Positions 55,248-64,000 of a stretch of DNA of 64,000 nt are shown one piece after another. Positions within the stretch are counted from its first letter, which is position 1, and each line of letters begins with the position of its first letter. The notes below the pieces were generated by a model that was given only the letters and a program-made list of their open reading frames with translations, searched no databases and was not told the DNA's origin. Both the position numbers and the translations under genes were made by a program. This DNA is from Dugong dugon (Eukaryota; Chordata; Mammalia; Sirenia; Dugongidae): the NCBI GenBank assembly GCA_030035585.1, contig CM057481.1, forward strand, positions 55,189,128 through 55,253,127, written 5' to 3'.

Positions 55248-55850
55248 AGAGAACCAATGTGGCCTGATGGTCAAGAGCATGAACTTGGATATTCCCACAG
55301 TCTGGGCTTGAATCTCACCTCTGCCTCTTGACCTTGCATAAATTCTTTACCTATAAAATAGGTATAATTAATGAAAAAGAAAGAAGAATTGATGCCTTCC
55401 AACTGTGGTGTTGATACTGAATATTGAATATATCATGAATTGCCAAAAGAACAAACAAGTTGGTCTTAGAAGGAATACAACCAGAATGTTCCTTAGCAGC
55501 AAGGATGGTGAGACTTTGACTTGCTTACTTTGAACACGTCATCAAGAAAGACCAATTACTAGAAAAGGACATCATGTTTGGTAAAGTAGAGGGCCAGCAA
55601 AAATGAGGGAAGCCCTCAATGAGATGGATTGACACAATAGCTGTAATAATGAACTGAAACTTACCAACGATCATGAAGATGATGCAGCGCTGGGCAATGT
55701 TTCATTGTGTTATACATGAGGTTGTTATAAGTAGATGTTATACAACAATAGTACTTACCTCATAGGTTGTTGTAAAGATTAAATGAGTCAATATATGTAA
55801 AACACTTAGAATGGTGCCTTGTACGTAGAAAGTGCTCTAGCAGTTCTGGC
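55248..55850 (+). mobile_element. MIR interrupted by RTE
   Basis: 5' arm 55248-55371 (GGTCAAGAGCATGAACTTGG, AATCTCACCTCTGCCTCTTG) and 3' arm 55746-55850 (ACCTCATAGGTTGTTGTAAA, ACTTAGAATGGTGCCTTG). Confidence 0.85.
55372..55745 (+). mobile_element. RTE 3' end fragment
   Basis: Matches 35200-35525 and 39540-39919 of the other RTE copies: GAAGAATTGATGCCTTCCAA, GCCAAAAGAACAAACAAG, AAAAGGACATCATGTTTGG, CATGAAGATGATGCAGCGCT, ending TACAACAATAG. It splits a MIR. Confidence 0.88.
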
Positions 55851-55854
55851 TCAT

Positions 55855-56118
55855 AATCTAACATCTTTGAGACCAGTGGAAGACAGCATCTATAGGAAGG
55901 AATCTTACTGACATAGCCTACAACACAGGCCCCCCCATATGAGGGGAGATCCCTTGTCGGAAGGGGAAAAATGGAGAAATGAGGCAGAGATGCCTCTGTC
56001 CACCAAAATTTGTGCTCCTCTTCCATATAGAGTTGTTGCTAGGTAGTGGCTGCCCAGCCAGGGGCTATATCTCAGCACTACTCCTCCCTTTGCAAGGGGA
56101 GGGGAAAGGGCATGCATG
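55855..56118. other. Unique sequence, nothing recognised
   Basis: No feature seen. Confidence 0.4.
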
Positions 56119-56119
56119 T

Positions 56120-56489
56120 GACTACATCTACTCCTCTCTTATCAATGTGGTTAGGTTCCAAAGACTAGGTCATTATGTGAAAATCGGCATTATGCGAAAA
56201 TGGAGGATGACTGCATCAGATCACAAAATGGAGGATGACTCCATCATTACATAGCTGCCAAATTACATTATTACATAACTACCAAACCACTGACAGTCAT
56301 GGCCCAGCCAAGTTGACACATAACCTTAACCATCACAGCCAGCATTACTCTTGCCTCGCACCTTGGTGTTCATTACTGCCAGATACATGTTGTTAATGTG
56401 CAAAACAATTGGATACTAGGTTTTTTACTATTGTCATAGATGTGAAATGTCGGATAACAAGATAGTCAGTAAGCTGGGGGTGAGTGTAG
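56120..56489 (+). mobile_element. Short inverted-repeat DNA transposon, copy 2
   Basis: Opens ATCTACTCCTCTCTTATCAA, closes CAGTAAGCTGGGGGTGAGTG. Internal blocks shared with copies 1 and 3: AAAGACTAGGTCATTATG, GATCACAAAATGGAGGATGA, CATGGCCCAGCCAAGTTGAC, TTGTTAATGTGCAAAA, GAAATGTCGGATAACAAGAT. Confidence 0.85.
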
Positions 56490-56666
56490 TTCTTGTCTAT
56501 CTCATGTGAGTGGAAATGAAATGTGATACTTCCAAGCCAAGGCTTTTACAAAGTGGTTGTGTTTTGTCCCCTGGATGTAGTTAATGATGAAGATGTTGAT
56601 TTTTAATTTTCATTTAAGCATTGGAATCATGGGGCAATCTTAACAAAACTGATGTCAGGACTGATA

Positions 56667-56885
56667 TTAGACCAGTAGTTCTCAAAACCAGGGGCAATTT
56701 TGCCCCGTTAGGGGGCATTTGGCAATATCTGAGGACATTTTTGGTTGTCACAACCATGGTTGGGGTGGAGCTACTGGTATCTAGTAGGTAGAGGCCAGGG
56801 ATGCTGGCCTACAATGCACAGAACAGCCCACAACAAAGAATTTTCTGGTCCAAAATGTGCGGAGGTTGAGTAACCCTGTCCTAGA
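56667..56885 (+). mobile_element. MER20 copy
   Basis: AGACCAGTAGTTCTCAAAAC, TTTTGCCCCGTTAGGGGGC, ATTTGGCAATATCTGAGGAC, TCTAGTAGGTAGAGGCCAGG, ACAACAAAGAATTTTCTGG, GTTGAGTAACCCTG. The most complete MER20 in the window. Confidence 0.92.
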
Positions 56886-57019
56886 TGATGCAGAGCTATG
56901 AGGCTGAGAGATGTAAGAGGCCTTGTGCCTGAATCACTGCAAGGAAGAAAACTGCCTGTTGACTGGAATACCCACCTTGGAGAGTACAGTGAATGAAAAG
57001 CAAGCCTCTGTTGTGTTAA

Positions 57020-57200
57020 TGGAGCCGTGGTGGCGTGGTGGTTAAGAGCTACGGCAAGCTACAGCTGCTAACCAAAAGATTGGCAGTTCGAATCCACCAG
57101 CTGCTTCTTGGAAACCATATGGGGCAGTTCTCTTCTGTCCTATAGGGTTGGTGTGAGTCAGAATTGACTCGATGGCAATGGTTGGTTTTTTTTTTTTTAA
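57020..57200 (+). mobile_element. AfroSINE, short young form, 9-bp target duplication
   Basis: Short form in which GCTGCTTCTTGGAAACC follows directly on the tRNA part. It is close to the elephant-type consensus and ends in a 12-base T run. TTGTGTTAA is repeated at 57011-57019 and 57201-57209. Confidence 0.95.
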
Positions 57201-57209
57201 TTGTGTTAA

Positions 57210-57780
57210 GCCAGTGAAATTTGGGTCTGTTTATTGCAGCTGCTAGCATTACCTTAAGTAATACAAGGGGAGAAGAATGCTAAAGGAGTTGTGATTATTT
57301 AGCCTGTTTCACTGCTGTCTGATAGGTTGAAATGTGTGTTTAAATTGGAGACCATGGTTCTACTTAAAATTTGTCAGTAATTCACAGCCCAGATTTTCCT
57401 AATTAAAACCCCTCAAATCAGCATGCAGTGATTTTTTTGCAGTGGGAATGGACTGTTAGTATTTGGTTTACATCCTGGATGGAAAATATTTTGGGTCTGA
57501 CCTTAATAAGTAGGTTATGTTATGTTTCAAATCAAAATCTGTTTTATTTGATGTTTCCTCTGGTTTAGTCAGTGACTGTTAAGTCAAGCTTTCACATCAT
57601 CTTATTAGTTATTCTTTGTAATGAAGACAAGTTAGAGCTGTGGAAAAATTGTTACAGATGGTAGCTTTTGTAAATATTTTGAAAATGGCCAGACTCTCAA
57701 ATCTGTTTGACTATTGATGCAAGTTACTGTGAATGGTTTGAAATTGGTTAATAATGAAACTCTTCAAGAATTTTATTATT
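57210..57780. other. Unique sequence, nothing recognised
   Basis: AT-rich, repeat-free by eye, no supported exon. Confidence 0.4.
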
Positions 57781-57784
57781 TCAG

Positions 57785-58262
57785 GAATTTTAGAGAGAAG
57801 GAGTCAATAATCTCAGTACATGGAGTTCAGGAGGGTTCATCTCCTGCTCTGGGAGTGACTCAGAACTGATCAATCAGAGCACTGAGTCCCCTGGCCATGT
57901 TGATTGGTTTAGAGATGGGCTAGTTACTCAAACTGGTTCAATTAGTCAGTCCTGGGATTTGTGTAGGATCTATCAGAAGCAACATGCTTTTTTGTTGTTG
58001 TTGTTGATTATAAGGATATTAGCTGTGAGCTGTGGGGTGCCATCTTACTTAAGAATGAAGCTAGAATAAAGAAGAGCGTGAGTAAAAGATTAACAGAAAG
58101 AGAGAGAGAGAATTGGGTACTGGTGACATCATTTGAGTGTCTGGACCAAGCCATACCTGAAGCTACATGGACTTTTCATTAATCAAGCCAATAAAGTTCC
58201 CCTTTTTGCTTAAGACAGTTTGGGTAGTTTTCTGTCAGTTGTAGCTGCTTTCAAGTTGGCTA
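57785..58262 (+). mobile_element. Unassigned ancient repeat
   Basis: GACATCATTTGAGTGTCTGG, CCATACCTGAAGCTACATGG, CCAATAAAGTTCCCC, TTTCTGTCAGTTGTAGC: an end with an AATAAA signal, as in LTR-like repeats. Same family as 55060-55245. Confidence 0.6.
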
Positions 58263-58329
58263 ATACAGCTGAGATATGTTGATTATGTCTGACCCCCAGG
58301 AGTTCACATATTCATTTTTTATGGTAGAT

Positions 58330-58690
58330 GATATAATTGTTACCAATTATTTCTTCCTCTCCCAGTAATGAGCTTCCATCCCCACCCATTGCCATGTGAC
58401 CACTCTATGGATGTCAAGTTTGGCTGTGTGACTTGCTTTGGTCGATAGGATGTGGGAAAGAAATGACATATGCATATCTAATCAGAAGCTTTAAGGACTA
58501 TCACATGGTTCTGCCATTTTTTTCTTTCTTTATTTCTCTGCAAAGTGGCCAGCACATCCTGGAGGTAATCTTAGAATGGAGAAGGTATGTGGAAAAGAGC
58601 CTCAGCCAACCCATGATTTCCTTTATGTGGACTTTTGCCTTGGTTCTTTGGAAAAACAGCTTGAGAGATTTTTTTTTCCCCTAAACTGTG
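58330..58690 (+). mobile_element. Unassigned ancient repeat
   Basis: GATGTCAAGTTTGGCTGTG, GACTTGCTTTGGTCGATAGG are wording shared with old dispersed repeats of the type at 43050. Family not assigned. Confidence 0.4.
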
Positions 58691-58749
58691 AGGTGTTACC
58701 TTTCGCCTAGATTTCTACCCCAGAGAGTTTGTTACTTTTGTCCACGTTG

Positions 58750-59228
58750 ATTGACACTTACTGAGAAAGCTGTAAACAGGTTGACTTTTGTCTGGCCCTG
58801 GGCTGCAGCTTGCCTTGTGATTGGTACACACCTTACAGGGATTGGTCAATACACTATGCAAATGAAGTGTCTGTGGCCCACTGAGAGGAGATTGGTCAGT
58901 TCATGGCCCCGATGGGAGGGTCATACCTTGAAAGTGATGAGTTTGTTTATATATGCAACCAACCCCACAGAGGTTTTTCAGACAGGAAGCAGACAGAAGT
59001 AGAAGGAAGAAAGAAAAGAGAAAGAGGCAAAGAACCTCCTAAAAGAGCTTTAACAGGGGTCAAGGGCTGTAACACTAAAGATGTCAACAGGCCCAGAATG
59101 GGCCCTGTGGCAGAGTCTGTGGTGATGGCAGAAAGGCCAAAGGCAGCGAGACCTGTCCTCAGGGGTCTGAGAGGAGGCCTGTCCTCAGGCGGCTGAGAAG
59201 TCACTTGTTTGGTGCTCATGGCCCTGTT
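58750..59228 (+). promoter_or_regulatory. LTR-like block with promoter motifs, uncertain
   Basis: Three GATTGGT (inverted CCAAT) motifs at 58819, 58840 and 58890, an octamer ATGCAAAT at 58856-58863 and a TATA-like TTTATATATG at 58946-58955 lie in a promoter-like order, followed by a purine-rich stretch. This could be a solo LTR of an old endogenous retrovirus or a host enhancer. I found neither clear ends nor a target duplication. Confidence 0.3.
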
Positions 59229-59234
59229 AAATGT

Positions 59235-59430
59235 AGTGGTTGGTGGTTAAGAACATGGGCTGTGTCTCCATGATTTAATAGCTGGAAAGTCACTGAGCTG
59301 CTTTTGGTGCCCCCCTCATGATAATAATAGTATTGTCTTTAGAGAGTTTTTGTGGGGATAAAATAAGATACTATACACCTACAGAATTTAACACAGTGTA
59401 GGACCCATAGCAAAGCATTCAGTAAGTAGT
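59235..59430 (+). mobile_element. MIR
   Basis: GGTGGTTAAGAACATGGGCT, AAAGTCACTGAGCTGC, TGTGGGGATAAAATAAGATA, AACACAGTGTAGGACCC. Confidence 0.8.
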
Positions 59431-59814
59431 AACTATTATTCTTAGCATTATAGAAGTATCTTTTTGATGCTTCCATAACAGACCAGTCTTTGAATAAGAT
59501 TTGATTATAATACATTTGTTGCATAGTCCATGGGCAAGTTCAACACAAGTACTCAGAGGGTTATTAAAACATGCCCCTTGAGGACACAGTTTGAGTATTC
59601 CAACCCTAACTGTGAGGTCAAGCTATACTGCGCCCCATGATCTTCTCCATCTCATCCCCAAATGCTTGATGCTCTTTCCTTGTCAGCTCTGTTTGCAAAG
59701 CTTGAGGGATGTCACATAGCAGCATGTTCATCAAGAAATTAGCTTTGCAATTTAATGAAAAGAAACTTATATAACTTTAGCTGTGCTCAGTTTTTATTAT
59801 TTCCCAGACTCTAT

Positions 59815-59975
59815 TCAAGGTACAGCTTAGTTATAAAAGTGAACACTTAGTGGGCCCTTGTTATTAGTATCTCTTATAGATGAGAAAACAGGATTAGAAA
59901 TGTTAACCAACTTGCTATGGACTCACAGGTAGTCATTATGATTCAAAGCTTACATTTAAACTCAGGATTTGTTCC
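59815..59975 (-). mobile_element. MIR
   Basis: TAGATGAGAAAACAGGATTAG, CTCACAGGTAGTCATTATG, AAACTCAGGATTTG: antisense MIR. Confidence 0.7.
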
Positions 59976-59979
59976 TTCA

Positions 59980-60722
59980 ACACATATTGAGTATCTACTA
60001 TATACCAGAAGTATTTCCAATTGAATAAGATAATCTAATACATTTCTGCCCTCATAGAGCTTTTACTCTGTTTGGAGAGATCACTAAACAAAAACCAGGT
60101 AATGTAGTTTCATTTAATACAATGAAGGATAAAACAGGGTAATGGGATAGAAGGTATTGGGAGCACATTAGAAAGGGTATTTGGTCAAATGGAAGATAAT
60201 TTGGACTGAAACAGGATTGATGATAAGAAAGATCTGGGGAGAAAACATTCTAGACAGGGAGGGCAGCAGATGCAAAGGTCCTGAGGCAGGGACCAACTTG
60301 GCACATTTTACAACAGGAGAGAGAGATAGCTAGCTTGGCTGGAGTGCCATAACCCTGAGAGAGAGGAGGATAATTGGGAGCTAAAAGATCAGACCCTCTT
60401 TTGGGCCACAGTAAAGAGTTTGGATTTTTTTCTGAGTAAAGCAGGAAGCCATTGGAAGGTTTTAAGCAGGGAAGTCACATGATATTCTAATTCCTGTGTG
60501 GAGAATGGATGGAGTAGATATACAGGGTGTAAGAGGAGTCAGCTGGGAAGAAAGGATGGCGGTTTGGACCATGATTGTAGAAATGGAAACACAGAGAAGT
60601 GGGTGAGTTTGGTGCATCTTTTGGAGGTGAGCCGACAGGGCTTGCTAGTGGACTAGATGTGGATAATAAAGAAAAAAACAGAAACAGGAACAACTTCTTG
60701 GTTTTTGACCAAAGTAGTTAAG
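59980..60722 (+). mobile_element. Long unassigned ancient repeat
   Basis: A common old mammalian wording in order: CAACACATATTGAGTATCTA, CTGCCCTCATAGAGCTTTTA, CAGATGCAAAGGTCCTGAGG, GTTTGGATTTTTTTCTGAG, GGAAGCCATTGGAAGGTTTT, AAGCAGGGAAGTCACATGAT. About 740 bp. I cannot name the family with confidence. Confidence 0.6.
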
Positions 60723-60726
60723 TCAT

Positions 60727-60933
60727 AGGAATCCCTGGGTGCGCAGTGGTTAAACATTCAACTATAGTACTAGCCATAACGTTGGCAGTTTGAACCCATC
60801 CAGCAGTGCCTCAGAAGACAGGCCTGGCAATCTGCTTCTGAATGGTCACAGCCTTGAAAATGCAGCGGAGGACAGTCTGCACACATGGGGGAGCCATAAG
60901 TCAGAATCGACTTGATGGCAACTAACAAGAACA
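60727..60933 (+). mobile_element. AfroSINE
   Basis: GGAATCCCTGGGTGCGCAG to GATGGCAACTAACAAGAAC, with AGGCCTGGCAATCTGCTTC. Confidence 0.92.
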
Positions 60934-60939
60934 GTAGGG

Positions 60940-61900
60940 ACAATGAAATCATGAAGCTCTATACAGAGGATTCAGCCTAGCTCTCCCTAATATCTTGGCA
61001 ATCTCTTTTGAAAAGCGAGTATCTAATTGCCTGCTCTGGTGAGGAATTCTCAGTTTTAAAGTGCTGTCTTCTCATTCTGTCTACGGAAAGCCTGAGGAGA
61101 AGGAAAGAGAGAATTAGAGACAGAAAGACACAGAGATTGATTTTTATAGTTTGCATCTGAGTTCAGGTTAGCCTGCCCCTGATGTCTGCTCCAGTCCTTC
61201 TGGCTAGGTTGTTAACAGCAGTGGACTGAATGTGGCCATTGGCTTTGCCAATAATGGTGTCTGTCTCGGGGTCCAGGTCCTTAAATCGAACAGAAGACCG
61301 AGAGGCCAACAATACTGGCCTGACTGGCCTGCTTGTTGCCCAATGCTCAGCTTTGTCTGTAGCCTGCTTCCTGGATTTGGCTTCATGACTTGGCTAGGAA
61401 GGCTTTGTGTGCACGCCCTGGTAGCATGTGATAAGGGCTTCAGTTCCAGACGGGGATCTTGGCTGTGGTCAAGGGCGTCCAAAGGTCCCTGAGGTCAGAG
61501 GATAACAGCTTGGCCTCTTTGGCTCCTTGCGCTGTACAGTCAGAGCAGGACAGGCCCCAGATCTCAGGGCTGTGGCGGAGCCAGGACACCACTGAGGTTT
61601 GGACAGAGAGCAGGGTGGGGCGAGCTGTCCTCGGGCTGCTTCAGAGTTGGCTTTGGACAAGAGACTAAGGACAGGCATGTGGCCGAAATTACACACGCGT
61701 TCCTGGCAGAATTCATGTCAGGATTTATGAAAATAGATTTTATAACTTCACCTGTGGTTGGCAATGATGATTTCTTGGTTGGAGATACATGGAGGGTCCC
61801 TAGGTGATGTTCTTCCCAGGGTAGAAGTCTTGACATCTTTACAATGACTGGGCCATCCTTACTCCTTGAAAATTTGTAAGCCTCGGGTTTGGGCAGGGAG
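60940..61900. other. Unique, moderately GC-rich sequence
   Basis: About 1 kb. Overlapping short frames on both strands at 61204-61700 reflect GC content. No splice pair or domain that I can support. Confidence 0.4.
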
Positions 61901-61904
61901 GGGG

Positions 61905-62200
61905 AGTATTAGTCAGGATTCTGGCAGGAAACAAGATCCTTTTCTGATGGTTCAAATGAAGAGAATTAATGAAGGGACTAGTCACAGAGCTGTGGGCAGG
62001 GCTTAAGGGAATAAGGGATGGGCAGCCACCCAAAGACTAGCAACAAGGGCAAGGGTGACCACCCCTAGGGCTGAAGGGGACACAGGGAGGAGCTTTGGTT
62101 ACCTGAGCCAGGTGAGAACTGGAACCACCCAGGAGGAGCCCCCTAGGAGAGGCTGCAGTCACAGAGGGAAGCAGCTAGTGCCAAAGAAGTGGCCCTGAAG
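61905..62200. mobile_element. Unassigned ancient repeat
   Basis: TATTAGTCAGGATTCTGGCA, GGAAACAAGATCC, AATGAAGGGACTAGTCACAG, CTAGCAACAAGGGCAAGG follow a known-looking old repeat order. Family not assigned. Confidence 0.45.
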
Positions 62201-62344
62201 CAGGAGGGAGTAAGGAAGACTTACCTCCCCTCTCTCTCCTGTTTCCTCCTGCCCATCTGCCGGAGAAGGAGGAGAGAGAAGAGAGAACTTTATTCTTCAC
62301 TACAAATAACGGATCGGCATTACCTTTTTAAACACACACACATA

Positions 62345-62490
62345 GTCCACTCAGAGGTGCCTTGGAAGATAGGCTTGGCAATCTACTTTTGGAATATCAA
62401 CCAATGAAAATGCTGTAGAGCACAGTTTACTCTGACATACATGGGGTTGCTGTGAGTTGAAATTGATATGACAGCAACTTTTTTTTTTTT
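62345..62490 (+). mobile_element. AfroSINE, 5' truncated
   Basis: Begins in the middle (CCACTCAGAGGTGCCTTGGA) and runs to GACAGCAAC plus a T run. Confidence 0.88.
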
Positions 62491-62547
62491 TTGGAGGGAA
62501 TATATGTTTAAGACAATTATATTTTTGGTTACGTATACTATTAGTAT

Positions 62548-62745
62548 AAGGAGCTGTGGTGGCACAGTGGTTAAGCACTCAGGTGTTAACCTAAAGGTTG
62601 ATGGTTCAAACCCACCAGCCGCTCCGTAGGAGAAAGATGTGACAGTCTGCTTCCATGGAGATTACAGCCTTGGAAACCTTACGGGACAGTTCTGCTCTGT
62701 CCTGTAGGGTCACTATGAGTCAGAATCGACTCAATGGCAACAGGG
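62548..62745 (+). mobile_element. AfroSINE with 12-bp target duplication
   Basis: GGAGCTGTGGTGGCACAG to CAATGGCAACAGGG. ATACTATTAGTA is repeated exactly at 62535-62546 and 62746-62757. Confidence 0.95.
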
Positions 62746-62839
62746 ATACTATTAGTAAAAAAAAAAAAAGTTCAGGCAAGCCAAAATTTACATATTTATT
62801 TATTTATAATTGTATATAGTATATATGTATTACCATTCT

Positions 62840-63040
62840 AAGGAGCTCTGGTGGTGTAATGGTTAAGCACTTGGCTGCTAACTGAAGTTAGTGGTTTGAT
62901 CCCAGCCAGTGGCTGTGCAGGAGAAAGACCTGGCAATCTGCTCCAGTAAAGATTAAAGCCTAGAAAATCCTGTGGGGGCAGTTCTGCTCTGACACATGGG
63001 GTTACTATGAGTTGAAACAGACTTGAGCACCTAACAACGA
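62840..63040 (+). mobile_element. AfroSINE
   Basis: GGAGCTCTGGTGGTGTAATG to CACCTAACAACGAGAG. Confidence 0.92.
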
Positions 63041-63069
63041 GAGTATGGCCATACTAATATATTGTGCAC

Positions 63070-63270
63070 AAACTACCTAGGTAGCACAGATGGTTTGCAC
63101 TCAACTGCTAATCTAAAAGTTGATGGTTGAGATTCGCCCTGTGGTACCAAGGAAGAAAAGCCCTGGCAATCTGCTTTTGAATAGCCAAGAAGACCAGATG
63201 GGGTAGTTCTACGCTGTAACACATGTGGTCTTCATGAGTTTGAATCGCCGTGATGGCAACTAACAATATA
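63070..63270 (+). mobile_element. AfroSINE, diverged
   Basis: CCTAGGTAGCACAGATGG, GCCCTGGCAATCTGCTTTTG, GTCTTCATGAGTTTGAATCG, GATGGCAACTAACAAT. More decayed than its neighbours. Confidence 0.88.
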
Positions 63271-63299
63271 TTGTTGTGTGCAGTATAGCACATTGGGTA

Positions 63300-63358
63300 C
63301 GGCATGGATTCTATACCTCTGTTTCTTCATAGGATTGTTGTGAGAATTAGATAAATAC
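63300..63358 (+). mobile_element. MIR fragment
   Basis: TATACCTCTGTTTCTTCATA, GGATTGTTGTGAGAATTAGA. The short DNA transposon copy 3 begins at its end. Confidence 0.7.
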
Positions 63359-63717
63359 ACCCACTCCTCACTTATCGACATGATTAGGTTACAAAGACTA
63401 GGTCGTTATGCGAAAATTGACATTATATGAAAATGGAAGATGGTTACATCAGATCATAAAACAGAGGGTGACTACATCATTACATAACTGCCAAATTGCA
63501 TTCATTACATAAGTGCCAAACCACTGAGAATCATGGCCCAGCCAAGGTGACACAAAACCTTAAATCATCGCAGCCAGCGTTACTCTCACCTTGCACCTCG
63601 GCGTTCCTTACTGCCAGACATATGTCGTTAATGTGCAAAATGGTTGGATAGTAGATTTTTTTACCGTTGTCGTAAGTGTGAAATGTCAGATAACAAGATA
63701 GCTGGTAAGTGAAGAGT
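63357..63717 (+). mobile_element. Short inverted-repeat DNA transposon, copy 3
   Basis: The best preserved copy: opens TACACCCACTCCTCACTTAT, closes GATAGCTGGTAAGTGAAGAG. Internal blocks: GACTAGGTCGTTATGCGAAA, AATCATGGCCCAGCCAAG, TCGTTAATGTGCAAAATGG, GATAACAAGATAGC. About 360 bp, non-coding. Confidence 0.88.
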
Positions 63718-63719
63718 AG

Positions 63720-64000
63720 CCCTGAGGAGTAGTTGAGCAATGCCTGCCATGAAGGAAGCACGATATGTGTTGTATTATGTAACATACTTCACAGCAGAAA
63801 TTTTAAAAGAGTTAGACAACAATATATAAATAGAAGTTTAATACATTTTAATACATTTTCCTATACCCATCTCGCGCATATGCGAAAATGTATTAGGATG
63901 TATGCGCCATGCTGCGGAGACCGCCAGTGAAGAGTAAGTGTTTGTCGCTGGGCAGCCCTGGGTGGAATCCTGGCTGTCCCATGTGCTACCTTGAGTAATT
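63720..64000. other. Unique sequence to window end
   Basis: Nothing recognised. The final bases (GGTGGAATCCTGGCTGTCCC, TACCTTGAGTAATT) may be the beginning of another MIR. Confidence 0.4.

Noticed and set aside
57000-57210. CRISPR-like array from regularly recurring short repeats
   Set aside because: Repeated words are SINE copies at irregular spacing in a mammalian genome; there are no uniform repeats and spacers.

Overview
This is mammalian nuclear DNA from an afrotherian, most probably an elephant or a close paenungulate relative. The reason is the dominant repeat: about 30 copies of the tRNA-derived AfroSINE (typical phrases GGAGCCCTGGTGG, CTATGGGGCAGTTC, GTCGCTATGAGTC), plus RTE (BovB-like) LINEs, a young L1 lineage, and the usual older mammalian layer of MIR, L2, MER20, MER5A, Tigger and MaLR LTRs. 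I found no bacterial, organellar or infectious viral sequence and no intact protein-coding gene.

Layout. 1-2830: old repeats and one AfroSINE. 2830-10914: two L1 elements head to tail, a 5'-truncated one and a nearly full-length but broken one. 10915-14580: SINEs, MIRs and a MaLR LTR. 14600-15560: a strong CpG island with GC boxes, an inverted CCAAT box and a putative ATG-free first exon ending in a good splice donor at 15290/15291; this is the best evidence for a host gene and points to transcription on the + strand. 15560-64000: probably its long first intron or intergenic DNA, with one candidate small exon (18134-18256) and otherwise repeats and plain unique sequence. Within it are a 520-bp Tigger element (32231-32750), a 2.5-kb RTE copy (33017-35525), two further RTE pieces (38985-39919, 55372-55745), L1 fragments (28786-29323, 30058-30628, 37570-38402, 40128-41797, 49335-50742), several MaLR solo LTRs, one gammaretrovirus-like solo LTR (42348-42982), and three copies of a short inverted-repeat DNA transposon (35545-35885, 56120-56489, 63357-63717) that I cannot assign to a known family.

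How the parts work together. The elements give a readable history: AfroSINEs sit inside MIRs, and an L1 tail and a retroviral LTR sit inside AfroSINEs, most with visible target-site duplications. The long tRNA-Gly-headed SINEs end in about 110 bp shared with the 3' end of the RTE copies, so the RTE enzyme is the likely driver of the SINEs. The host-gene reading (promoter, first exon, candidate exon 2) is inference from sequence signals only; I could not name the gene.
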